From the NCBI GenBank assembly GCA_002404395.1, contig DHJP01000172.1:69961-75619 (forward strand): a stretch of 5,659 nucleotides of DNA. The letters run 5' to 3'. Position numbers and translations under genes: made by a program. The DNA is from Clostridiales bacterium UBA4717 (GTDB lineage Bacteria; Bacillota; Clostridia; Oscillospirales; CAG-272). Below are positions 1 to 5,062 of this stretch, piece after piece. Within the stretch, counting starts at the first letter, position 1. Every line of letters starts with the position of its first letter. The notes beneath the pieces were generated by a model that saw nothing but the letters and a program-made list of their open reading frames with translations, had not been told where the DNA came from and ran no database searches.

Positions 1-486
1 ACGCAGTGGTTCGAGCGCACGCTTGACGATTCGGCAAACCGCCGCATTTCGATACCGGAAGCCTTTCTTGCCGCCGACGCGGTGCTCTCGCTTTATTACA
101 ACGTGATAAGCGGACTTACGGTGTATCCGGGAATCGTCAAAAAACATCTCGACGAAGAGTTGCCTTTCATGGCAACCGAAAACATTCTTATGTACTGTGT
201 AAAGCGCGGCAAGGACCGTCAGGCTCTGCACGAAGTAATACGCGAATTGTCGGTGGAAACGGCAAAAGAGATCAAGCGCGACGGCAAAAAAAATACTCTG
301 CTTGCAAAGATCGCCGCCGAACCGGCGTTCGGGATCACCGAAGCGGAAATAGCCGGAATATGCGATCCTGTCAGATTCACGGGATGCGCCGAAGCGCAAA
401 CCGACACTTATCTTGCTGAGGTCGTATCGCCGATACTCGAAGCAAATACGGCGCTTATCGGGATCGATGTCAAAATAAATAAGTAA
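1..486 (+). CDS. purB: Adenylosuccinate lyase, C-terminal part (5' end outside window)
   Basis: This is the 3' part of purB, open from base 1 in frame 1 to TAA at 484-486 (161 residues). The enzyme releases fumarate from adenylosuccinate to give AMP, and from SAICAR to give AICAR, in the cytoplasm; family members are homotetramers. The visible part starts with TQWFERTLDDSANRR (residues 1-15), the AMP-binding segment. By alignment from memory with human ADSL, R6, S11 and R15 correspond to Arg329, Ser334 and Arg338. LPFMATENI (about residues 49-57) and the helical C-terminal domain follow. The sequence is much closer to the animal ADSL type than to the Bacillus subtilis PurB type, whose matching stretch reads quite differently. 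The catalytic serine loop and the N-terminal domains lie upstream of the window. The gene is co-directional with purA after an 84-base gap. Identification is secure; the subtype is from recall. Confidence 0.96.
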   Translation, partial: TQWFERTLDDSANRRISIPEAFLAADAVLSLYYNVISGLTVYPGIVKKHLDEELPFMATENILMYCVKRGKDRQALHEVIRELSVETAKEIKRDGKKNTLLAKIAAEPAFGITEAEIAGICDPVRFTGCAEAQTDTYLAEVVSPILEANTALIGIDVKINK

Positions 487-487
487 A

Positions 488-521
488 AGCTCAGCGCGGC
501 GCGGTACTGTGCCCTGTCGCG
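488..521 (+). other. GC-rich imperfect hairpin in the purB-purA gap
   Basis: Just after the purB stop the sequence can fold as an imperfect GC-rich hairpin, with an inner stem GGCGC/GTGCC around GGTACT and outer GCGC/GCGC pairs. It lacks a following T-run, so it is not a terminator. It could protect or mark a processing point in a purB-purA transcript. No convincing promoter was seen in the gap, which fits co-transcription. Confidence 0.3.
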
Positions 522-540
522 CATTGAAAATACTTTATGG

Positions 541-562
541 GTCGGCTTCGCCGATATGGGGA
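541..562 (+). promoter_or_regulatory. Hairpin plus ribosome-binding block before purA (copy 1)
   Basis: GTCGGCTTCGCCGAT folds into a TCGGC/GCCGA stem (542-546 with 550-554) with a 3-base TTC loop, plus a possible G-T pair at 541/555. It is followed at once by ATGGGGA, whose GGGGA (558-562) is the likely Shine-Dalgarno, 8 bases before the ATG at 571. The same block, differing at two internal positions, precedes the ECF gene on the other strand (4517-4538). The placement suggests a role in initiation or mRNA stability. That role is inferred; the repeat itself is directly visible. Confidence 0.6.
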
Positions 563-570
563 AAATAGTT

Positions 571-1842
571 ATGCTTACAGCGATCGCAGGAATAAATTGG
601 GGAGACGAAGGAAAGGGCCGTATGGTCGATCTGCTCAGCGAAAAATACGAAATCGTAATTCGCTATCAGGGCGGAAACAATGCCGGACATACCGTTATCA
701 ACGAGCGCGGAAAATTCATACTTAATCTGCTTCCCTCGGGTATTCTCAGAAGCAACACGGTCAATGTCATGGGACCCGGCATGGTAATTGACGTAGAGCA
801 TCTGTTCAATGAGATCGGCAAGCTGCGCGCTGCCGGAATCGAAATAACGCCGGAGCATCTGAAGATCAGCGACCGCGCTACGATCTGTATGCCCTATCAC
901 AAACTGCTCGACTGTCTTGAAGAAGACCGTCTCGGCGACGCCAAATTCGGATCGACCCGCCGAGGTATCGCGCCCGTATATGCTGACAAGTACATGAAAA
1001 AAGCGCTCAGAATGGGCGATCTTTTGGATTTTGATTCGATAGAAAAGCGGCTTCCGTCAATAATCGAGTGGAAAAACCTCACGGTCGAAAAGGGTTACGG
1101 TCACGAAGCCCTCAGATACGAAGATATGCTTAAGTGGCTTAAAGACTTCGGGCTTCCTTTCAAGGATTACATCTGCGATACCACAGAATATCTTGAAAAT
1201 GCGATCGAGTGCGGCAAAAACATCATGTTTGAAGCCCAGCTCGGCGCGCTTCGCGATATCGACTTCGGTATCTATCCGTACACCTCATCTTCCTCCACTA
1301 TCGCCGCATACGCCCCCATCGGCGCCGGCATTCCTTTTGCAAAGCTTGACAAGTCGATCGGTATAATGAAAGCATATTCAAGCTGCGTGGGCGAAGGACC
1401 GTTCACCTGCGAGCTGTTCGGAGCCGAGGGCGACGAATTAAGAGAAGCCGGCGGAGAGTACGGCGCGGCTACCGGGCGTCCGAGAAGAGTCGGCGGCTTC
1501 GACGTGCCTGCATCACGTTACGGTATCCTTATGCAGGGCGCAGATGAAATCGCAATTACCAAGCTTGATGTGCTGTCATATCTCAAAAAAATACCGGTAT
1601 GCGTAAAATATGATGTGGACGGCAGACTTACCGACCGCTTCCCGTCCGGCGACGCGCTGAAAAGAGCAAAACCGGTGTACGAGTATCATGACGGCTGGCT
1701 TGAGGATATTTCAAACTGCCGCAAGTTCGAGGAGCTTCCCGAAAACGCGCAGAAATACATTAAGTATATTGCCGAAGCGACCGGGGCAAAAATAAAATAC
1801 ATATCGGTCGGAGCGGACAGAGATCAGTATATAGAGCTTTAA
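571..1842 (+). CDS. purA: Adenylosuccinate synthetase
   Basis: PurA joins IMP and aspartate using GTP to make adenylosuccinate, the first committed step to AMP, in the cytoplasm as a homodimer. The product is 423 residues, normal for the family. Seen motifs are NWGDEGKGR (9-17, catalytic Asp12 and phosphate-loop lysine), GGNNAGHTV (34-42, catalytic His40), STRRGIAPVY (128-137, IMP loop), TGRPRRVGGFD (301-311, aspartate and IMP loop), TKLDVL (330-335, guanine recognition) and SVGADRDQ near the C terminus. Start 571 is preferred over the in-frame ATG at 556: it gives the usual N terminus directly before the GDEGKG motif, and GGGGA lies 8 bases upstream, whereas 556 would place the start inside the hairpin/SD block. 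Several motifs are unusual: FEAQLG replaces the common FEGAQG, Lys143 replaces the IMP-contacting Arg of the partner subunit, and GGFD replaces GWFD. It probably shares a transcript with purB and ends at the terminator 28 bases downstream. Confidence 0.96.
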   Translation: MLTAIAGINWGDEGKGRMVDLLSEKYEIVIRYQGGNNAGHTVINERGKFILNLLPSGILRSNTVNVMGPGMVIDVEHLFNEIGKLRAAGIEITPEHLKISDRATICMPYHKLLDCLEEDRLGDAKFGSTRRGIAPVYADKYMKKALRMGDLLDFDSIEKRLPSIIEWKNLTVEKGYGHEALRYEDMLKWLKDFGLPFKDYICDTTEYLENAIECGKNIMFEAQLGALRDIDFGIYPYTSSSSTIAAYAPIGAGIPFAKLDKSIGIMKAYSSCVGEGPFTCELFGAEGDELREAGGEYGAATGRPRRVGGFDVPASRYGILMQGADEIAITKLDVLSYLKKIPVCVKYDVDGRLTDRFPSGDALKRAKPVYEYHDGWLEDISNCRKFEELPENAQKYIKYIAEATGAKIKYISVGADRDQYIEL

Positions 1843-1869
1843 GCTGAGCATTTTACCGTTGCACAGCGC

Positions 1870-1908
1870 AAAAAGGCAGAAGCCGTGAAATACGGCTTCT
1901 GCCTTTTT
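1870..1908. terminator. Bidirectional intrinsic terminator between purA and the GH123-like gene
   Basis: Bases 1870-1886 and 1892-1908 form a perfect 17-bp stem with a 5-base loop (GAAAT). The GC-rich centre GGCAGAAGCCGT is flanked by A5 on one side and T5 on the other, so both strands give a hairpin followed by U residues. It lies 28 bases after the purA stop and 56 bases after the stop of the convergent minus-strand gene, and so can end transcription from both. Confidence 0.93.
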
Positions 1909-1932
1909 ATGTTATATCTTAAATCAAACCGA

Positions 1933-1965
1933 AAGCCGGCGATGTGTTTACGTACGCACCGGCTT
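1933..1965 (-). other. Second hairpin overlapping the stop codon of the GH123-like gene
   Basis: AAGCCGG (1933-1939) pairs with CCGGCTT (1959-1965), with GTG/CAC able to extend the stem past a 4-base bulge. On the minus strand the stem begins inside the TAA stop and is followed by a U-rich but broken stretch. It may protect the 3' end or act as a weak terminator ahead of the stronger one at 1870-1908. Confidence 0.35.
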
Positions 1966-3637
1966 ACGATATTATCGCATGAATTGCCGCTTTGCGAAGC
2001 GCTGTAAGCTCGTCCGCCGAAACACGGCACTTCAGACCGATGTTCGGAATGTATTCACGGATAAGCGCAAGCACCGACTCGCGCCCGCACTTTGTTTCCA
2101 TAAGCTTAAAGATCCTGTAGTCCTGCATTGCATCGCGAAACGCCGTAAGCCTGAGCGACGGCGCGGCTCCGTCTTTGCCGGGGTACACCAAGTAGGAGGT
2201 GCCTGCCGGAAAATCCCCGCCCATATCAGGCGAGATACGCGGATCGAAAATGCGCCGTGAAAGGCGATTATGGTGCGCATTGAACCCCCAATGCAAAAAT
2301 CCGTCAAACCCGTACCAATACAGCTGTACTCCGAGCACACGACAACGCGCAAGCGGCATACCTATCACGCGGTTTGACATATACTCCTTGCTCTGCAGAC
2401 CTGTAAAATACAACCAAAGCCGCTCCGATTTCCCGATAAAACTCTCAATGCAGTCGGTTGAAACGATCGGAGTCTGTACCAAGCCCTCTTTATAGAAGCG
2501 GTATTCGCCGAGCGCATCGCCGCTGCTGAATCCCGCAAGCTCCGTATGCACAAAGTCTGCGGCGCTTTTGTATGTATCAAGCCACTTTTCCGACGGCTCG
2601 TCAGACACATGGAAAAAGAAACGTTCCTTTAACCCGTTTTCGACGATATACGCTTTCAGCGTCATAAGGTATTCATGCAGGAATCGACGGTACTCGGGAT
2701 CATCGCCTGCAGTCTCCCACCCGAACAATTTGCGTTCGGCACCCTTTTCCCTGACGATAATTTTCGGAGCGTGAGCCGCCCCCCACTGAGTAAACAGGTG
2801 GCTGTGTTCAAAATATTCCGCACCGCAGTCATGCGCCATACGGATAAACCGATCAAGCAGACTCAGATCAAACTCATACTTATCGCCGAGTTTTTCGATC
2901 TTTATCAGCTGAGTCGTCATGCGTTCTTCACCCACCGGAGTATCGAGCGGCGGAGTAAACGCCGGAACAAATACGGCATTCTGACCGTTCTGCACCGCAA
3001 GCTCTATGTAGCTTCTGACCACATCGAAATAGGCGTCGCTCCACGGCTTTGTGCCTGATAATACCGCCATGCAGTCATAGTGCATCCAATTTGTCGTGAT
3101 AATCGACTGTTTCGGAAGAATTCCTTCCAAGAAAGTAACCGTAAGCGTCACCTCGCCGAGCTTTTCACGCTCTGTTCTTTCACCGTTCCAGGTAACTCCC
3201 GAAGTGAAAAATGATATGCGGATCGGGTATGTTCCGCTCTGCACGGTATCAAGCCTTTCATTGACATTGAAGAAAAGCGTTCGGTAATATCCGGTAACTG
3301 CGGTAAACATTCCGCGCTCAAGCCTTTCGAGGCGGTCGGGATAGATGCCGCGACCGCTTCTGTCCATCCAATCATCGCCGAAATCATATCCTATGCGCGT
3401 CGCCGCCGTCTCCTCAACGGTATAAACGGTGATATATCTTGAGATCGGAGAATCAAGTTCCGTCACGATTTCAGACGTCGAGCCTGATTCTCCGTCTTGA
3501 TTTTCACATCTGACCGCGACCTGAAAAGCCGCCGCTTCGTTTGAAAACACACACAGCCCGGAAAGCGCGGGCGGCAGGTCGGACGCATCGGGATATAAAA
3601 CACTTGATGCGTCGGTCAGGTAAAATTTGTATTTCAT
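1964..3637 (-). CDS. GH123/DUF4091-type glycoside hydrolase (putative beta-N-acetylgalactosaminidase)
   Basis: This 557-residue protein has the architecture of the DUF4091 family, now Pfam GH123 catalytic domain. Roughly residues 1-175 look like a beta-rich N-terminal domain and about 176-515 like the catalytic barrel. The key sight is FFHVSDEP at 341-348: GH123 enzymes use an adjacent Asp-Glu pair, the Asp positioning the substrate N-acetyl group and the Glu acting as acid/base, and Asp346-Glu347 fit this. The C-terminal family signature is also present: YWYGFDGFLHWGFN (440-453), then SYLVYPG (481-487) and SLRLTAFRDAMQDYR (494-508). Characterised relatives remove beta-linked GalNAc, for example from glycosphingolipids; the substrate here is inferred. 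There is no signal peptide or lipobox, so it is probably cytoplasmic and acts on imported oligosaccharide. The start is supported by GAGGTG (3643-3648) five bases upstream. It stands alone with its own promoter; no transporter or regulator gene adjoins it. Confidence 0.82.
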   Translation of the reverse strand: MKYKFYLTDASSVLYPDASDLPPALSGLCVFSNEAAAFQVAVRCENQDGESGSTSEIVTELDSPISRYITVYTVEETAATRIGYDFGDDWMDRSGRGIYPDRLERLERGMFTAVTGYYRTLFFNVNERLDTVQSGTYPIRISFFTSGVTWNGERTEREKLGEVTLTVTFLEGILPKQSIITTNWMHYDCMAVLSGTKPWSDAYFDVVRSYIELAVQNGQNAVFVPAFTPPLDTPVGEERMTTQLIKIEKLGDKYEFDLSLLDRFIRMAHDCGAEYFEHSHLFTQWGAAHAPKIIVREKGAERKLFGWETAGDDPEYRRFLHEYLMTLKAYIVENGLKERFFFHVSDEPSEKWLDTYKSAADFVHTELAGFSSGDALGEYRFYKEGLVQTPIVSTDCIESFIGKSERLWLYFTGLQSKEYMSNRVIGMPLARCRVLGVQLYWYGFDGFLHWGFNAHHNRLSRRIFDPRISPDMGGDFPAGTSYLVYPGKDGAAPSLRLTAFRDAMQDYRIFKLMETKCGRESVLALIREYIPNIGLKCRVSADELTALRKAAIHAIIS

Positions 3638-3652
3638 AAGCGCACCTCAATA

Positions 3653-3675
3653 TATCGAAAAAAGTTTTATCGATA
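3653..3675. promoter_or_regulatory. Operator-like palindromes in the leader of the GH123-like gene
   Basis: TATCGATA (3668-3675) is a perfect 8-bp palindrome. TATCGA (3653-3658) is an inverted match to its right half, 11 bases away. Both lie between the predicted transcription start and the Shine-Dalgarno, a common place for a sugar-responsive repressor. Short AT-rich palindromes can occur by chance and no regulator gene is in view, so this is tentative. Confidence 0.3.
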
Positions 3676-3692
3676 GTGTATTTACTTCATAA

Positions 3693-3721
3693 CTTATATC
3701 ATGAATTGCAGAACAAGTCAA
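3693..3721 (-). promoter_or_regulatory. Sigma-A type promoter of the GH123-like gene
   Basis: On the minus strand TTGACT (3716-3721) and TATAAG (3693-3698) are separated by exactly 17 bases, one mismatch from consensus in each hexamer. Transcription would begin near 3685-3687, leaving a leader of about 50 bases before the ATG at 3637. It lies downstream of the ECF terminator, so this gene is separately transcribed. Confidence 0.8.
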
Positions 3722-3762
3722 TCTTTTGCGCTTCAAAGAGCAGAATTTTGCAGAATAGCAGC

Positions 3763-3794
3763 AAAAAAGGAGCCGCCGTCAAAGGAAGCTCCTT
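3763..3794 (-). terminator. Intrinsic terminator downstream of the ECF gene
   Basis: On the minus strand AAGGAGC (3788-3794) pairs with GCTCCTT (3767-3773) around a 14-base loop, and the 3' arm runs directly into U residues (complement of A6 at 3763-3768). It lies about 190 bases after the ECF stop and 42 bases before the next promoter's -35 box, separating the two transcripts. On the plus strand the T-run is displaced by 8 bases, so the minus direction is favoured. Confidence 0.75.
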
Positions 3795-3914
3795 GAAATT
3801 TCTTTTTTTGCATTTGCACATCCGACGATGAACGCGCTTTCGGGAATAAATCCACAAGCCTAAATGCATAATAATATCCATACCGCACAGGGCGGCAAAA
3901 AACAAACACGAGAC

Positions 3915-3938
3915 TTTCGTGCAGACTGCGGCACGAAA
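3915..3938 (-). other. Hairpin in the ECF gene 3' untranslated region
   Basis: TTTCGTGC (3915-3922) and GCACGAAA (3931-3938) form a perfect 8-bp stem with an 8-base loop, about 50 bases past the ECF stop. On the minus strand a T-rich stretch begins about 6 bases later. It might be an early, leaky terminator or a stabilising 3' structure. Confidence 0.45.
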
Positions 3939-3986
3939 ATTGAAAAAATAACTTCGCTCGGCAGAAATTGCACTTTTGCGATATGC

Positions 3987-4511
3987 TTATCTCTTGTTTT
4001 TCGCCGAAAGCCGTTCGCAAAGCAAAATGCACACCCGATAAAGCGCCGTGCATATAACCGTCGCGACCGCACCCTGAAGCAAGTTTCCGGTGACGCCGGC
4101 AAGCGCACCGCCGAAGCCGTATGACAACACGACCGATTCATACAGATAATATCCCGCAACCATAATAAGCTCGCAGCAAAGCGCGGCTATTGCGGCGGAA
4201 AGCGTTTGATTCAGCTTTTGGGACATTGCTTTGACGAGCAGGCAAAACACGACAGCCATAAGCGCCTTTATGATGAATGTTGCCGGGATATATTGGGGAA
4301 AACCCGCAAACAGATCGGCAAGCGACGCGCCGATACCGGCAGCGGCAGCGCCGAAAACCGGTCCGAGCATTCCGGCACCGAGCAGTATAACAGCATCACC
4401 GAGATTGGCATATCCGATCGGCAGCGGTATAGATACCATAGCGGTCGCTATGCATACCGCCGCAGCCGTAAGCGCGGCAAATATAAGCTTTACTACCTTA
4501 TCGTTTTTCAT
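3987..4511 (-). CDS. ECF transporter S component (substrate-binding membrane subunit)
   Basis: This 174-residue protein is nearly all hydrophobic with about six membrane helices: roughly 8-28, 38-52, 55-72, 77-95, 104-124 and 134-162. It has the layout of the ECF S-component family typified by PF07155: NLGDAVILLGAGMLGP (36-51), SLADLFAG (63-70), PATFIIKALM (76-85), YYLYE (121-125) and TGNLLQG (141-147). S components bind a vitamin or similar micronutrient in the membrane and dock onto a shared EcfA-EcfA'-EcfT energising module. No such module adjoins, so this would be a group II (stand-alone) S unit. Its substrate cannot be read from the sequence. The start at 4511 is preferred over ATG 4523 because GGAGG (4517-4521) lies 5 bases upstream of 4511 and would fall inside the coding region if 4523 were used. 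A consensus promoter and long structured leader precede it. Confidence 0.88.
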   Translation of the reverse strand: MKNDKVVKLIFAALTAAAVCIATAMVSIPLPIGYANLGDAVILLGAGMLGPVFGAAAAGIGASLADLFAGFPQYIPATFIIKALMAVVFCLLVKAMSQKLNQTLSAAIAALCCELIMVAGYYLYESVVLSYGFGGALAGVTGNLLQGAVATVICTALYRVCILLCERLSAKNKR

Positions 4512-4650
4512 CTCAGCCTCCATGTCGGCGAAGCCGACTCAAACCATAATCGACGATATCGCTTGCGAAAAAACGCGGGCAAAAAGGCAGAATCATCACC
4601 TTTTGCGTTTGTTTTAAACGCAAATTATATGTCTCAGAGCCTTAATATGG
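4512..4650 (-). promoter_or_regulatory. Structured leader of the ECF gene, candidate cis-regulatory RNA
   Basis: From the predicted start of transcription near 4649 to the ATG, the leader is about 138 nt. It contains a perfect 9-bp hairpin (4602-4610 with 4616-4624, loop of 5). An outer AAGGC/GCCTT helix (4639-4643 with 4584-4588) can enclose it, leaving conserved-looking unpaired stretches between. A competing hairpin, CCTTTTGC (4599-4606) with GCAAAAAGG (4579-4587) and one bulged base, shares bases with both and so excludes them. The hairpin at 4524-4538 then precedes the Shine-Dalgarno. S-component genes are often riboswitch-controlled, but this does not match the TPP, FMN, cobalamin, preQ1 or THF consensus I know. 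Confidence 0.45.
4517..4538 (-). promoter_or_regulatory. Hairpin plus ribosome-binding block before the ECF gene (copy 2)
   Basis: On the minus strand GTCGGCTTCGCCGAC (4524-4538) is a perfect 6-bp stem with a TTC loop, followed at once by ATGGAGG, whose GGAGG (4517-4521) is a strong Shine-Dalgarno 5 bases before the ATG at 4511. It matches the block in front of purA at 14 consecutive bases, then with two single differences through ATGGRG. The Shine-Dalgarno is left unpaired beside the hairpin. Confidence 0.65.
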
Positions 4651-4655
4651 CACTG

Positions 4656-4684
4656 ATTATATCACCGCATATTACAATTGTCAA
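4656..4684 (-). promoter_or_regulatory. Consensus sigma-A promoter of the ECF gene
   Basis: On the minus strand TTGACA (4679-4684), a 17-base spacer and TATAAT (4656-4661) form a perfect consensus promoter. Transcription should start near 4649. The -35 box overlaps an 8-bp palindrome ACAATTGT (4674-4681). Such a strong promoter before a long leader suggests that control is exerted after initiation. Confidence 0.9.
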
Positions 4685-4736
4685 TAGTGAAATTGAGCAA
4701 ATTTACAGTATTACAGCGGTGTGAAATTCATCAAGA

Positions 4737-4780
4737 GTTAACCTTTTGTTAACCAAAGACCTCTCCGAAAGGTGTAGAAT
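4737..4780 (+). promoter_or_regulatory. Direct repeat and possible promoter upstream of the atp operon
   Basis: GTTAACC occurs at 4737-4743 and again at 4748-4754, an 11-bp period (7 bases plus TTTT, then AAAG). A -10-like TAGAAT sits at 4775-4780 with no good -35 box at 17 bases. One-turn direct repeats replacing a -35 are typical of PhoB/OmpR-family response regulators, and TTAACC-N5-TTAACC resembles Firmicute PhoP boxes. The promoter assignment is weak; the repeat is clear. Confidence 0.4.
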
Positions 4781-4811
4781 AGATAAAACGCATTTGGGAA
4801 AAGAAACCATA

Positions 4812-5054
4812 ATGAAAAACATTTCAAAGCTTTTTTACGCTTTTTCCTGCTTTACTCAAGCCGGGATCTCGGCAGTAACTCCGATAGTGCTGTGTGTGCT
4901 CGCATCCGGCTGGCTGCGCGACCGATTTGCTCTCGGCAATTGGGTAGTAATAGTCGGCGCACTGCTTGGCATATGTACCGGATACGTCTGCCTGTTTCGG
5001 CTTTTGAAGACGTTTTTCACAGAGCACCGAAGCAACAAAGACAGAAAGGATTGA
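4812..5054 (+). CDS. atpZ: AtpZ/AtpI-family small membrane protein of the ATP synthase operon
   Basis: This 80-residue protein has two membrane helices, about 15-34 and 43-66, joined by a short turn with WLRDRFALGNW (34-44). It ends in a charged tail rich in Lys, Arg and Asp. This two-helix form with a G-rich second helix (GALLGICTGY, 49-58) and an Arg/Asp-rich turn is typical of the AtpZ family (PF09527, ATPase gene 1), which opens many bacterial atp operons. AtpZ and AtpI have been linked to Mg/Ca supply or assembly of the Fo sector; which applies here is unknown. Start ATG 4812 was chosen over TTG 4746 because it gives the usual short N terminus; only a weak purine stretch (GGGAAAAG) precedes it. 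The atpI start follows 8 bases after the stop, so the two are translationally close. Confidence 0.8.
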   Translation: MKNISKLFYAFSCFTQAGISAVTPIVLCVLASGWLRDRFALGNWVVIVGALLGICTGYVCLFRLLKTFFTEHRSNKDRKD

Positions 5055-5062
5055 AGTTTCCC

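Larger units (their letters stand above)
3638..3986. other. Gene-free gap between the GH123-like gene and the ECF gene
   Basis: This gap of 349 bases holds, in minus-strand order, the long 3' untranslated region of the ECF gene with a hairpin (3915-3938), its terminator (3763-3794), then the promoter and leader of the GH123-like gene. I see no coding region: the short reading frames here either overlap the ECF 3' end or run straight through the terminator, and lack ribosome-binding sites. Confidence 0.75.

Noticed and set aside
556..570. Upstream in-frame ATG as the purA start (five extra residues).
   Set aside because: It lies within the block that supplies the GGGGA ribosome-binding site and has no Shine-Dalgarno of its own. 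The ECF copy of the block has an equivalent ATG that is likewise an unlikely start.
537..725. A 62-codon plus-strand reading frame beginning MGRLRRYG, with a similar short frame (LSRLRRHGG then stop) before the ECF ATG, suggesting a conserved leader peptide.
   Set aside because: The similarity follows from the shared hairpin/SD nucleotides. The purA version runs on out of frame through the purA start, the ECF version begins with TTG, and neither has a Shine-Dalgarno.
535..900. A 121-codon minus-strand reading frame opposite purA.
   Set aside because: It is antisense to conserved purA codons, has no ribosome-binding site, and its translation resembles no family I know.
3699..3905. A 68-codon minus-strand reading frame in the gap below the ECF gene.
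   Set aside because: It runs through the terminator and into the next promoter, and has no Shine-Dalgarno.
4231..4617. A 128-codon plus-strand reading frame opposite the ECF gene.
   Set aside because: Its Ala/Pro/Ser-rich translation is the expected antisense shadow of a hydrophobic membrane protein, and it crosses the ECF promoter leader.
4579..4650. Possible TPP riboswitch, because the ECF leader contains CTGAGA near its 5' end.
   Set aside because: The other invariant TPP elements (ACCTGATC, GGxTAATxCC, GCGxAGGGA) are absent, so the hexamer match is not meaningful alone.
4892..5062. A 57-residue N-terminal extension of atpI.
   Set aside because: It overlaps atpZ in another frame and is Arg-rich and unlike subunit I. 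The ATG at 5063 gives the normal four-helix protein.
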